Part shown: positions 1 through 8,935 of the stretch, in pieces
Layout: every line of letters starts with the position of its first letter
Position numbering within the stretch: the stretch's first letter is position 1
Assembly: GCA_016284305.1 (NCBI GenBank)
Contig: JAEEON010000060.1
Location: 17,571-81,570, forward strand
Length of the DNA: 64,000 bases
DNA from: Bacteroidales bacterium
GTDB lineage: Bacteria; Bacteroidota; Bacteroidia; Bacteroidales; F082
Direction of reading: 5' to 3'
Program-made: the position numbers and the translations under genes
Notes under the pieces: generated by a model
What the model was told of the DNA's origin: nothing
The model's database searches: none
The model's input: only the letters and a program-made list of their open reading frames with translations

Positions 1-1245
1 CTCGTTGTTGCTGTTCCATTGCAACTCGATGCGCAGTTCGTTGAGGTAGATCAATGCCCCGTTGAGCGTCTTGACATCGTCGAGATTCTCAATGGAACGG
101 TTGTATTTCTCCATGCTTCCGCCAAAGAGTTCGTTTACGAACAAGAACTTGTCGTTGATGCCTATCGCAGAACGAAGGCTGTTGACCGTCTGACTTTGCA
201 GCCGTGCTGCCAGCGAGTGGTCTTCCTCGTGTTGCATCCGCTCTCCCAAAGTCTCAGGTCCTTCAAATTCAAAACCTCCATCATCCGCCTCTTCCATCTC
301 TCCGAAGATAATTGGCTCATATGCGATTTCTGGCTCTTCCTCTACGGTCTCCTCAATTTTTTCTTCCACTGCTTCTTCAGTCTCTTCAACGTTTTCTTCA
401 GCCTCTTCAATAACTTCTTCAGGTTCTTCTTCAGCCTCGGGTTCTTCTTCTGTTTCGGGTTCTTCTGGTATCTCAAGTTCTTCAGTCTCTGAAGGGAATT
501 CCTCGGGTTCTTCAATTTCCTCTGCTTCTTCCTCTTCTGGTTCTTCTTCGAACGCAAACGTATTGAACAAATCCAAATGCGGTATCTCCATTTCTATTTG
601 GTCTCCCGTGGTGTAAACACCGCTAGGCTTCACTTCTTCGATGGGAGTCTCTTCGGGTTCCACGGTCTCTTCGGGTTCTCCCACTTCTTCGGGTTCTTCT
701 TGCTCTTCGGCCTCTTCAGGTTCTTCAACTTCCTTAGGTTCTTCAGGTCTCTCTGGTTCTTCGGTTTCTAAAGATACTTCTTCTGGTCCTTCAGTTTCCT
801 CCATTGCTTCAGGTACTTCTTCTTGGGCTTCTTCCATTTTGAAGATAAAACCAAAATCCGTTTCCTCTTTTTCTTCGGATTCGACCTTTTCCTCTATCTC
901 TGGTTTTTCTATAATATCTTGATTTTCAGATATTTCATTGTTTTCCTCTGGCATTTCTTCTTCTTTGGGTTCCGCCTCCACTTCTTCTTCATTTTCACTG
1001 TCAGCACTGCCAAACAAGGCTTGAAGCATCTCGGGATCGACCTCCACGTCATCATCGGAACCACCAAGATTGATGGAGCAGAGCTTGTCGTAGATGGTGT
1101 GTGTGCGGTTCATCATCACGTCGAGATCGAGCAGGCCAAGCTCTTTCTCATTGCGGAGCAAATAATTCACCTGCTGATGTAATAAGCTGATTTCGTGCTT
1201 CAAAGAAACTAAAATGTCTTTTTGCGATTGGAATTGGTCGTTCAT
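1..1245 (-). CDS. acidic Glu/Pro-rich conserved hypothetical protein (3' end cut by window edge)
   Basis: The frame is open from an ATG at 1245 to base 1 without a stop (415 codons) and continues beyond the window. The N-terminus (MNDQFQSQKDILVSLKHEIS) looks like a short helix or coiled coil. It is followed by about 230 residues of low-complexity acidic sequence made mostly of Glu, with Pro, Val and Thr (runs such as EEPEEAEEQEEPEE). A folded C-terminal part follows with SLAARLQSQ, NSLRSAIGINDKFLFVNELF and LIYLNELRIELQW. From memory, that C-terminal block occurs at the end of conserved Bacteroidetes hypothetical proteins of unknown role. No signal peptide or membrane segment is visible, so it is probably cytoplasmic. 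The acidic middle suggests an intrinsically disordered linker. It is divergent from tdk, with 67 bases between the starts. Function unknown. Confidence 0.8.
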   Translation of the reverse strand, partial: MNDQFQSQKDILVSLKHEISLLHQQVNYLLRNEKELGLLDLDVMMNRTHTIYDKLCSINLGGSDDDVEVDPEMLQALFGSADSENEEEVEAEPKEEEMPEENNEISENQDIIEKPEIEEKVESEEKEETDFGFIFKMEEAQEEVPEAMEETEGPEEVSLETEEPERPEEPKEVEEPEEAEEQEEPEEVGEPEETVEPEETPIEEVKPSGVYTTGDQIEMEIPHLDLFNTFAFEEEPEEEEAEEIEEPEEFPSETEELEIPEEPETEEEPEAEEEPEEVIEEAEENVEETEEAVEEKIEETVEEEPEIAYEPIIFGEMEEADDGGFEFEGPETLGERMQHEEDHSLAARLQSQTVNSLRSAIGINDKFLFVNELFGGSMEKYNRSIENLDDVKTLNGALIYLNELRIELQWNSNNE

Positions 1246-1312
1246 ATCTGATTTATCTTTATTTTTGCTTGGAATGAAACGCTAAATTACAAAGATTTAA
1301 AATATCTAGGGC

Positions 1313-1894
1313 ATGTTTCTTGAAAAAGATTCTCATAACAGGAACCAGGGCTGGATTGAGGTCATCTGTGGCTCCATGTTCTCAGGCAAGACTGAAGAGT
1401 TGATTCGGCGACTCAAGCGGGCAAAGATTGCCAAGTTGCGTGTCGAAATTTTCAAACCCGGTGTGGACACCCGTTACAGCGAGGAAGACGTGGTCTCACA
1501 TAATGCCACGGCCTTGCATTCCATCCCTGTTGAGAATGCCACTCAAATCCTGTTGTATGCCAATGATGTTGATGTCATTGGTATCGACGAGGCCCAGTTC
1601 CTCGACGACGAGTTGCCCAACGTGTGCCAACAGCTGGCCAATAACGGGGTGCGTGTCATCATTGCTGGGCTCGACATGGATTTCCTTGGCAATCCTTTTG
1701 GTCCGATGCCCAAGCTTATGGCCATTGCCGAAGATGTCACCAAGGTCCACGCTATCTGTGTTCACTGTGGAAGCCCAGCCCAGTACTCGCATCGTACCAT
1801 CGCTGGCGACAAGCTCGTTGTCCTAGGGGAGACCGAAAGCTATGAGCCTCTCTGTCGCGCCTGTTATAACGCTGTTGTGAACTCGACAAAATAG
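1313..1894 (+). CDS. tdk: thymidine kinase (type II)
   Basis: Phosphorylates thymidine to dTMP with ATP in pyrimidine salvage (cytoplasmic). The 193-residue protein has the usual type II length. Visible motifs are the P-loop GSMFSGKT at residues 20-27, the DEAQF catalytic/Walker B motif at 92-96 (Glu93 is the expected base), and a structural zinc site built from C149-x2-C152 (CVHC) and C181-x2-C184 (CRAC). The ATG at 1313 leaves a 14-residue lead before the first beta strand, normal for Bacteroidetes homologues. It stands alone: the upstream gene is divergent and the downstream gene convergent. A hairpin follows 2 bases after the stop. Confidence 0.96.
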   Translation: MFLEKDSHNRNQGWIEVICGSMFSGKTEELIRRLKRAKIAKLRVEIFKPGVDTRYSEEDVVSHNATALHSIPVENATQILLYANDVDVIGIDEAQFLDDELPNVCQQLANNGVRVIIAGLDMDFLGNPFGPMPKLMAIAEDVTKVHAICVHCGSPAQYSHRTIAGDKLVVLGETESYEPLCRACYNAVVNSTK

Positions 1895-1896
1895 AA

Positions 1897-1918
1897 AACC
1901 CCACCTCACGGCGGGGTT
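1897..1918. terminator. hairpin between convergent tdk and A2M gene
   Basis: A 9-bp stem with one A.C mismatch (AACCCCACC / GGCGGGGTT) around a TCAC loop. Read on the minus strand it is followed by TTTTCTATTTT, so it best fits a terminator for the minus-strand alpha-2-macroglobulin gene. It lies directly after the tdk stop and could serve both genes. Confidence 0.7.
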
Positions 1919-1968
1919 CGAGTGAAAATACAGACAATAATTTTTAAATTTTTTTAACAAACTTTAGC

Positions 1969-4900
1969 TCACCTTGAGCCAACCTTGACCTTCATTCCGT
2001 CGGAATAGGCCGTGAACTCTGGTGCATACTGGCACTGAATCAAGGCATAGCCGTTGTTCAGATGACCTTCCTTGGTCACAAACAGGTTGTATTCCAGTTG
2101 ATGCACGCCTTTAGGAAGGAACTCGATGAAGAACTCCATGTCGGTGTCGGTGTTCGACTGGTAATAGCACATCTGGTCGTTATACTCGTAGTGCGACACC
2201 TGTTCCAGCGGCTCGAACCCCGCTGCACGCAGGTCCTTCACAAAGACGAAACTCATATCCTGTTGGTTCTCGAAGGTGATCTTCACCGTGAGTTTGTCGC
2301 CGACCTTCAAGGCCTGCTTCGTCACCGGGACCAAGAGTTTGCCCTTGTCAGTCACAGTCTCCACAAAGAGTTCGCGCTTGATGCTAAATCCCGACTCGTC
2401 GCTCTTGATCTCGTCGATGGGAACGAAATACTGGCGGAACAAGCCGCCCCAGACCAAGTGTTTGGTGGGGTTGTTGACGGTGAGCTGACGCATCTCTGGG
2501 GTCACTTCATCAGCATTCCAGCGGCGTTGGATGAATCCTGTTCCAGCCACACCACCCTCGGTGCTGATGGGGGTGTCGCCAAAGCGTAAGGTCACCTCTG
2601 TGCCTTCGTCGAACCAGTCGGTGCCGCGCATTAACAAAGCATAGATGGCCTCAGCGGTGGAGGAGGAGTTCTCCCACATCGTGGTCTGCTTCTGCGTCAG
2701 TAGCCATACGCGAAGCTGGTCGATGGTCTCTTGGTCTTGGTCAATCTCAGCAAAAGCCGTCATGATGCTGGCGTGGGTGGCAATGTGCGACTCAAAAGAG
2801 AAATATTTCTTAGGCCAGTAGATGCCTATCTTCTCGTTCTTCTGAGCGCATTCCTTGAACGACTGGATCATCAGCTTGGCAGTTTTCTCGTTGCCCGAGC
2901 GGTATAGCAGCACCGCAGCTTTTGAACGCTGGTAGAAGTTGAACGAGGTCCATTCCGTGTCAAGGCTCTTCAGGTAGTACTTCTTGGCGGTAACGAAATC
3001 CTTATCGGAATCTTGCTCCTCGAAGAAACTCAAGGCATACAGTTCGTTGAGCGTTCCAGATCCGATGGCCCAGTCCTTGTTCTTGCTATGTGCCAGCATG
3101 TAACGGTAAGTCTCTGCCACCTCGTATTCCAAGTAACTCACGGCATTGTCGCAAATGCGTTGGGCAATCACTTGGTCGTTTTTACTCAACGAACTCCACG
3201 CTCCCATCTGTTTGAGTTTACCGAAGCCGCTGAGAATATAGGTGCTGATATAAGGACTCTCGGGCATGCCGTCCATCCAACTCCAACCACCATTTGGGGT
3301 CTGTTTCTGTTGGATGAGCTGCAAAGCACGGGTCTGTTGTCCGCGTAAGTTGTTCACCTCGAAGAGTGCAGCAATGCGGCTGCGTTGCTCGGTTTCGCTC
3401 TTTGCCTCAAGCACCCAAGGTGTCTCTTGAAGCATGATGGCTTTCAGGTCTTGGTCTTTCTCGAGTTGAGAGAGCAGGGCGTCGGGCGTTTCGATTTGCC
3501 ATTTCTTGATGTAGTTGAGCAGGTTGGGGATGTGGTTGGCGATATGCGACGAGAGGGTGTTGGCATAGAACACGTAGAAAGCGGTCTCGGCACGGTTGGT
3601 GTTGACGTTCGCCAGGTAAGGCAGGGCCTGAACGGCATACCACACGGGGTTGGTGCTGAAGTTGAGTGTCAAGCTATAGTCGCGCTCATGGCTGTCGGGA
3701 TTGGCAATGGCCTCGAAGTCGAAGGTCTGTTCCTTTTCGGCCTTCACGGTGATAGGGAGGGTCTGGGTCATAAAGATCTCGCTGCTCAGCACGGGAAGGA
3801 GGTGCTGTTCGGCATCGCTGAAATCACCCGCATAGGCGGTGAAACGGAAGGCCAGAAGGTTCAAGTCATATTGCGCAGCGACCTTCCAACGAACCTCTTT
3901 GCTGCGACCGGGAACGATTTCTTCCATCGGGATGACAGCATCGGTGAGTAACAGGTTGAGCGGTTTCATGGTTCCAGCGTCGAAAATCTCGAGTTTCGCC
4001 TTTGGCGTGACGGCTTCCTCACCCGTGTTGATGACGTTGGCCACAAACCACAGGGTGTCGTTGTCGTACATGTAACGTGGCATGTCGGCCATGATCATCA
4101 CCGGCTTCGACGAGGTGAAAGTGTATCCGTTGGTCCCTGTCTTGCGGTCCTTGGTGTAAGCCAGCAACATCAGCTTCCAACGGGTGAGTGCATCGGGCAT
4201 GGTGAAGCTGAAGGTCGAGCTGCCATCGGCATTGGTGCGCAGTTGCGGGAAGAAGAATGCCGTCTCGTTGAAGTTCTCGCGCAAAGCAGGCTCGGCAGGC
4301 TCTTTGTCGGCGTTTGTACCACCGGTTTCAACGCTTTCCTCTTGCTTGGCAATTTCAACCATTTCGTTATCGGAACTTTCTTCAACGCTAGCAGCTTCAA
4401 CGGAGGCAAGAGGGGCAGCCACCTCATCCATGACCATGTAGTCCACCTCAACCCTGCCACCTGCAGCTTTTCTATACAACCCTCTTTCATTACTGTTACG
4501 CATGCTGAAGTAAAGGCCAAACATATAGTCGAAGAACGGTGCATCGGAAGGCAGACTGAAGTTGAAGAGTTCAGCAAAGAAGAAATATTCCTGGCTGGTA
4601 GCGGATGAGGTGAAGCCATGGGCATCGGTGCTGAAACTTCGGCCGTAGATGCTCGATGGACTCATGTTAAACCACCAGTGGTGCCAAGCGAACTCATCCA
4701 GAGAGGCATCATACATTCCCGCCAGGAGGGCAGCCTCCAAAGGCTTACCTTGGTAGTCGTGTACCGTGACTTCCCAGGTCTCCTCAGCGCCAGGACTGAG
4801 CTTGTCACGCATGGTGGCCAGTTTCACATCCAAGTCGTAGTTGTCGAAAGGAACCGACACACTGAGATAATTGGTGTGGAAAGAATTCTCTTTCACGAAG

Positions 4901-7900
4901 GCATATCTCCAACTCAAGCCTCCACGGTCAGCCTCGGTCACCGTATAAGTGAAGGTCTCCACCGAATTGTTGAGGTTGACGGTTTTCTCCAATCGGAGCT
5001 CGTTGCCGTGGAACAGCTGCACCAGTGTCTTCACGTCCTTGGCCGAGCTGCCGAGGCTGAGCTGAATCTCCTCACCAGGATGGGCTGTCGTTTTGCCTCT
5101 GTTCATCCATTCCATGGCGGTATAAGGCATCTTCTTGGAGCTGTTGTCATAGATGGTGAATTGTGTTGAAGTCTTGGCCAACGGATCATCGAGGCTTTTC
5201 AGCTCCATCATATATCGTCCAGGAGCCAGAGGCTTTCCAGTGTAGAATTTGGCCTTGTCATCGACCATGATCTCGTCTTCTGCGACTTTGGTCTTGTTCT
5301 GCTTGTGGTAAAAGCGGTAGGCAGGGAAGAGGCGTTGCAGTTCCGTGTCGCTGAGGATCTGACGGTCGAGGTCCTCTTGGCGTCCCATAGCGTCGAAGTA
5401 GTTGATCTCGTCTTGGTCGTCATAGCGGTAGATGGTGCGAACCACCCGGCTCTTGGCGGGTTGATAGCTTAGGTTGCTCACACTGATCTCGTAGTTGTTG
5501 AGTTCTGACTTCTCGATTTTGGTAGGCAGGTTAGTGCTGATGGCAATTTCGTTGTAACCGGCACGGATGCTGTAGCTGTCGGCATGGGTCTCGCCTTGTT
5601 TGCTTGTCGCCGTCACCTCAATCTCGTAAGTGAACATAGGCTGTTTCTCAGGGGCGATGCCTAAAGAAGGCTTCAGGTTGAAGCTGATGGCGAACTTGCC
5701 ATTCTCGTCGGTGCGTGCCTTGCCATAGGTGATCTGCTCGTCTTCGACAGGCGGGTACCACCACCACCAGCAACGCCAAGGGAATGAGGTCTTGCGAACC
5801 ACACGGTAGCTGTATTCCACATCGTCCAAGCCGAAGCCGGCATATGCGTTCACGCTGCCATGTACCGTGACTTCTTGGTTGAGCTTGTATTGTTCCTTCG
5901 GACGTTCAAATTTGACTTCGAAGGTGGGTCGTTTGTATTCTTCCACACGAATGTTCGTGCTGCCTTGTTTGGCAGCGAGGAGGAACGAGCCGTTCAGGCG
6001 GTCGGTGGGGATGACAAAAGAACCGCTGAATGAGCCGTATTCGTCGGTCTTGAAGGTTGCCGAAGTGATTTCTTGCGAATTGGCATCCCTTAAGATGACT
6101 TTCTCATCATAACCGTTGACCAAAGTGATGTCATCGCCCTGGTGACGTGTCACGATGCCTTGGAAATAAACGGTCTGTCCAGGGCGATAGATGGCACGGT
6201 CGGTGAAAAGCTTTGTGTAATATCGGGACTGGTCGTTTTCATAGCCCTTGCTGAGATGGTAGTTGGTTCCTGAAAGAAGAAGGTCGTCGTCCTTGCGTAG
6301 GTTGATGTAGAAGGAATTGTTTTTGTCCGAAAAGCGATCCAGATAAACTTTGCCGTCGGCATCCGAGTTCTTCGTCATCAACACGATGCGCTTGTATTCA
6401 CGTTGATTGTAGTCGTATTCGCGGCGGCAGAGCTCTACCTTGACACCCTTCTCGGGTTTTCCAGTCTTGCGGTTGATGGTGGTCACCGTCATCTTCTCAT
6501 TGTTTTGGTCGGCGATGTAGCCCAGACCCGACACTTGGAAGTTAAGTAGCACCATGTTGTCCGACTCCTTAAGGGTTTTGTCGCAGAATGCCATGAGGTA
6601 ATAGATGCCCCTATCCAATGCGGGTAGGGCGATGAGAGTTTTGTGCATTCGGTAGTCGGTCTCTTCAGGCAGTTGGAGCTCTTCCTCGTGGACGGCTTTT
6701 ATATTGTTCAACGCCTTGATCAAGTCTTTGTGATAGTAATGCTGAAAATCTTCAAATTCTTTCTCACTGACCTTCACGATGCGGTAGTATGGATTGGAGG
6801 TGTTCTTGTATTCCAGCACTACGGGGATGGCTTCCTTCGGCAAGGCCACCTGGGTGACACTCATCTCAATTTTAGGTTCTTGGATTTTGTGGATGATGTT
6901 TTTGCAGTTGGTGGCTCCTGTCGATTCAGGGAACTTCTCCAATGCCTCTTCACACATCTCCTTGGCTTTCTTGTAGTTATCGAAATAGCTGCTGTCGCTG
7001 GGATTGCTATCTGCCTGGTTGATGAGGTTTTTGGCGATTAGCGAGGTGATTTCGGCCGTAATGGGGTTTTTCTTATGCTGCGTCTTCAGCGCTTCCATCG
7101 ATGCTTGGAACTGAGCGTCCTTCTCCAGGATGCCGTTGACGAACACAAAACGTTTGTAGTCATTGTAAATCAAGACATCCTCGTTGCGTTGTTTGCGGTT
7201 GTAGTCGATGAGCTCCTGGAAGATCTTGAGGCATCGGTTGAGGGGATTGTCGGTTTGACCGAAATCCACCTTCACGAACTCTTCGGCGGGAAGCCACCAC
7301 CGGTCGGTATCGCCCTCAGCATCATCGGCAGTCGCCTTCTCCTTATAATAATTGGCCACCCGGTGGAACATAAACTCGAAGAGTGAGCTCTCGTAGTCGA
7401 GATGTTCCAAGGCTTTTTTCTGGAGGTCGTCAAAAAGAATGAGATAATCTTCTGTCTTGGCTTTCTTCAGGGCATGGGTCGGCTTCAGCGCTAGGGCGTA
7501 ATGCTCGTCGATGAGCTTTTGGAAGCTGGCTTTGTCCCAATACTTCATCTCCACCTTCGACAAGTCGCCGTCGATGGCCAAGTTATCGTCGATGGTCCAT
7601 TCGTTGTTATCCAGATAAGAGGCGTAAGCCTCGGCAATGCACCCGTGGAGAAGGGCCTCATGCGCCTCGTCAAGTTGTCCAAGCTTCGACTCTAGATATT
7701 TGATGAAGGCTTGTTGGGGATCGTCTTCCACCTTGACGTACATCACATGCTGCCGATAGATGTAGGTCTTCAACAGCTGTGTCTGATTGTTTTCTTTCAA
7801 AGCCATCTTTTCAATGGCGTTCAGTTCTTTTTCCGCCGATTCGGGCAGTTCTTTCTGAAGATTCTCTTTGACTTTCTTCCACATGGTTTCGTAATCGTTG

Positions 7901-7962
7901 GGTGAGAATGCGCCGATAATCGACAAGAATACCGTCGCGAGGGTGATACCAATATATTTCAT
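1969..7962 (-). CDS. alpha-2-macroglobulin family protein lacking the thioester motif
   Basis: A very large exported protein (1997 aa from ATG at 7962; a start 39 bases upstream is possible, but the signal peptide MKYIGITLATVFLSIIGAFS begins here). The N-terminal half is helical and TPR-like. An MG2-type segment begins near residue 590 (DRAIYRPGQTVYFQG). The A2M block is near 1260 (DALTRWKLMLLAYTKDR), followed by a helical toroid (TPNGGWSWMDG). Bacterial relatives are periplasmic or lipid-anchored protease traps. At the thioester position (about residue 1457) the protein reads NTNRAETAFYVFYANTL, with no Cys and no C-x-E-Q. An acidic low-complexity stretch lies near 1180-1230. No penicillin-binding protein 1C gene is adjacent, unlike many relatives. 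Its exact job is unknown. Confidence 0.88.
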   Translation of the reverse strand: MKYIGITLATVFLSIIGAFSPNDYETMWKKVKENLQKELPESAEKELNAIEKMALKENNQTQLLKTYIYRQHVMYVKVEDDPQQAFIKYLESKLGQLDEAHEALLHGCIAEAYASYLDNNEWTIDDNLAIDGDLSKVEMKYWDKASFQKLIDEHYALALKPTHALKKAKTEDYLILFDDLQKKALEHLDYESSLFEFMFHRVANYYKEKATADDAEGDTDRWWLPAEEFVKVDFGQTDNPLNRCLKIFQELIDYNRKQRNEDVLIYNDYKRFVFVNGILEKDAQFQASMEALKTQHKKNPITAEITSLIAKNLINQADSNPSDSSYFDNYKKAKEMCEEALEKFPESTGATNCKNIIHKIQEPKIEMSVTQVALPKEAIPVVLEYKNTSNPYYRIVKVSEKEFEDFQHYYHKDLIKALNNIKAVHEEELQLPEETDYRMHKTLIALPALDRGIYYLMAFCDKTLKESDNMVLLNFQVSGLGYIADQNNEKMTVTTINRKTGKPEKGVKVELCRREYDYNQREYKRIVLMTKNSDADGKVYLDRFSDKNNSFYINLRKDDDLLLSGTNYHLSKGYENDQSRYYTKLFTDRAIYRPGQTVYFQGIVTRHQGDDITLVNGYDEKVILRDANSQEITSATFKTDEYGSFSGSFVIPTDRLNGSFLLAAKQGSTNIRVEEYKRPTFEVKFERPKEQYKLNQEVTVHGSVNAYAGFGLDDVEYSYRVVRKTSFPWRCWWWWYPPVEDEQITYGKARTDENGKFAISFNLKPSLGIAPEKQPMFTYEIEVTATSKQGETHADSYSIRAGYNEIAISTNLPTKIEKSELNNYEISVSNLSYQPAKSRVVRTIYRYDDQDEINYFDAMGRQEDLDRQILSDTELQRLFPAYRFYHKQNKTKVAEDEIMVDDKAKFYTGKPLAPGRYMMELKSLDDPLAKTSTQFTIYDNSSKKMPYTAMEWMNRGKTTAHPGEEIQLSLGSSAKDVKTLVQLFHGNELRLEKTVNLNNSVETFTYTVTEADRGGLSWRYAFVKENSFHTNYLSVSVPFDNYDLDVKLATMRDKLSPGAEETWEVTVHDYQGKPLEAALLAGMYDASLDEFAWHHWWFNMSPSSIYGRSFSTDAHGFTSSATSQEYFFFAELFNFSLPSDAPFFDYMFGLYFSMRNSNERGLYRKAAGGRVEVDYMVMDEVAAPLASVEAASVEESSDNEMVEIAKQEESVETGGTNADKEPAEPALRENFNETAFFFPQLRTNADGSSTFSFTMPDALTRWKLMLLAYTKDRKTGTNGYTFTSSKPVMIMADMPRYMYDNDTLWFVANVINTGEEAVTPKAKLEIFDAGTMKPLNLLLTDAVIPMEEIVPGRSKEVRWKVAAQYDLNLLAFRFTAYAGDFSDAEQHLLPVLSSEIFMTQTLPITVKAEKEQTFDFEAIANPDSHERDYSLTLNFSTNPVWYAVQALPYLANVNTNRAETAFYVFYANTLSSHIANHIPNLLNYIKKWQIETPDALLSQLEKDQDLKAIMLQETPWVLEAKSETEQRSRIAALFEVNNLRGQQTRALQLIQQKQTPNGGWSWMDGMPESPYISTYILSGFGKLKQMGAWSSLSKNDQVIAQRICDNAVSYLEYEVAETYRYMLAHSKNKDWAIGSGTLNELYALSFFEEQDSDKDFVTAKKYYLKSLDTEWTSFNFYQRSKAAVLLYRSGNEKTAKLMIQSFKECAQKNEKIGIYWPKKYFSFESHIATHASIMTAFAEIDQDQETIDQLRVWLLTQKQTTMWENSSSTAEAIYALLMRGTDWFDEGTEVTLRFGDTPISTEGGVAGTGFIQRRWNADEVTPEMRQLTVNNPTKHLVWGGLFRQYFVPIDEIKSDESGFSIKRELFVETVTDKGKLLVPVTKQALKVGDKLTVKITFENQQDMSFVFVKDLRAAGFEPLEQVSHYEYNDQMCYYQSNTDTDMEFFIEFLPKGVHQLEYNLFVTKEGHLNNGYALIQCQYAPEFTAYSDGMKVKVGSR

Positions 7963-7989
7963 GATGATGATTTTTTTGAACTGAAAGTA

Positions 7990-7997
7990 CAAATATA
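7990..7997 (-). promoter_or_regulatory. -7 element for the A2M gene
   Basis: On the minus strand this reads TATATTTG, matching the Bacteroidetes TAnnTTTG -7 consensus, 27 bases before the chosen ATG. No convincing -33 element was found. Confidence 0.45.
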
Positions 7998-8032
7998 GCA
8001 AATGTCGTGCTAAAAATTTAGGAAAAGTTCGT

Positions 8033-8040
8033 TATTTTTG
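8033..8040 (+). promoter_or_regulatory. -7 element immediately before the polyprenyl synthetase
   Basis: TATTTTTG matches TAnnTTTG. It ends 5 bases before the GTG start at 8046, so the transcript would be leaderless or nearly so if this element is used. No clear TTTG lies at the -33 position. Confidence 0.45.
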
Positions 8041-8045
8041 CTGCC

Positions 8046-8852
8046 GTGAAAGAATTGGCATCCATCATCTCCCCGATAGCTGTTGAGTTAGGTCGTTTTG
8101 AGGCTTTCTTTGAGCAGACGCTGAAAGCCGCGACGGAGCCTATGGACAGCATCATGCAATATGTGCATGACACTGAGGGCAAACGTCTTCGTCCAGTGTT
8201 GGCTTTGCTTTGTGCAAGGCTTTTCGGTGAGGTTAACGAGCGCACCTTGCGAGCGGCGACGGTGGTGGAGGTGATCCACAGTGCCTCGCTGATTCACGAT
8301 GACGTCATTGATCATGCCGACCAACGTCGGGGTCTGGCCTCGGTGAAGGCTCGCTTCGGTGAGCTCCCCGCTGTCCTCGCTGGCGATTACCTATTGGCTA
8401 AGGCCATTCTCCTTCTTTCCCAACCTGGTGATCACGATATTCTTCATGAGATTGTAAGCACTGCCGCAACCATGACCGAGGGCGAATTGATGCAATCCCA
8501 TCCTGAAGCATTGTCACAAAGGGACAGCCTTGCTTCTTATTTGGATATCATCACCCGAAAAACCGCTCATCTGATTCGAACGTCTTGTGTCACGGGTGCA
8601 CTCTCTGTTGACGCTCCTTCCGACGCACTACAACAGGTAGCCGACTTCGGCCTCAACCTCGGCATCGTCTTCCAGATGCGCGACGACATCCTTGATGCTG
8701 ACCATCCTGATACTGTCAACCTTGCCAAGTCCCTGCTGCCCTCATATGTTGAAAAGGCACTTGGATCACTTTCGGCTTTATCATCAAAAAATACCATCAT
8801 CCTCAACGCATTATCCGATCTCACCTATTTTTGTGCTGAACGTAACGCTTGA
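8046..8852 (+). CDS. polyprenyl synthetase family protein, short form
   Basis: Trans-isoprenyl diphosphate synthase, expected to condense allylic diphosphates with IPP for quinone side chains or lipid carriers. Visible motifs are EGKRLRP at residues 44-50, the first Asp-rich motif HDDVID with D85, D86 and D89, and the second, DDILD, with D213, D214 and D217. The protein is 268 aa against about 320 in the family. The shortage falls just after the second motif: the usual lysine-containing segment and the following helices are missing, and the chain passes directly to LLPSYVEKALGSL. The start is GTG at 8046. The next Met (residue 33) would remove the first helix. Chain-length specificity cannot be told. 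Confidence 0.85.
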   Translation: MKELASIISPIAVELGRFEAFFEQTLKAATEPMDSIMQYVHDTEGKRLRPVLALLCARLFGEVNERTLRAATVVEVIHSASLIHDDVIDHADQRRGLASVKARFGELPAVLAGDYLLAKAILLLSQPGDHDILHEIVSTAATMTEGELMQSHPEALSQRDSLASYLDIITRKTAHLIRTSCVTGALSVDAPSDALQQVADFGLNLGIVFQMRDDILDADHPDTVNLAKSLLPSYVEKALGSLSALSSKNTIILNALSDLTYFCAERNA

Positions 8853-8882
8853 GGTTTGTAAATGAGCTTTGTAAAAAAGAAA

Positions 8883-8903
8883 GGGCTGCCCCATCGGCAG
8901 CCC
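8883..8903 (-). terminator. terminator between convergent genes
   Basis: Perfect 8-bp stem GGGCTGCC / GGCAGCCC with a CCATC loop. Read on the minus strand it is followed by TTTCTTTTTTAC, a good U-tract for ending the oxidoreductase transcript. On the plus strand the tail is weak. Confidence 0.75.
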
Positions 8904-8907
8904 TAAC

Positions 8908-8935
8908 CTTTCATCTTTCACCTTTCACCTTACTT
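8908..8935. repeat. heptamer tandem repeat (4 units)
   Basis: Four 7-bp units: CTTTCAT, CTTTCAC, CTTTCAC, CTTACTT. The stop codon of the minus-strand oxidoreductase (8930-8932) lies in the last unit. One of seven period-7 loci in the window. Confidence 0.8.
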
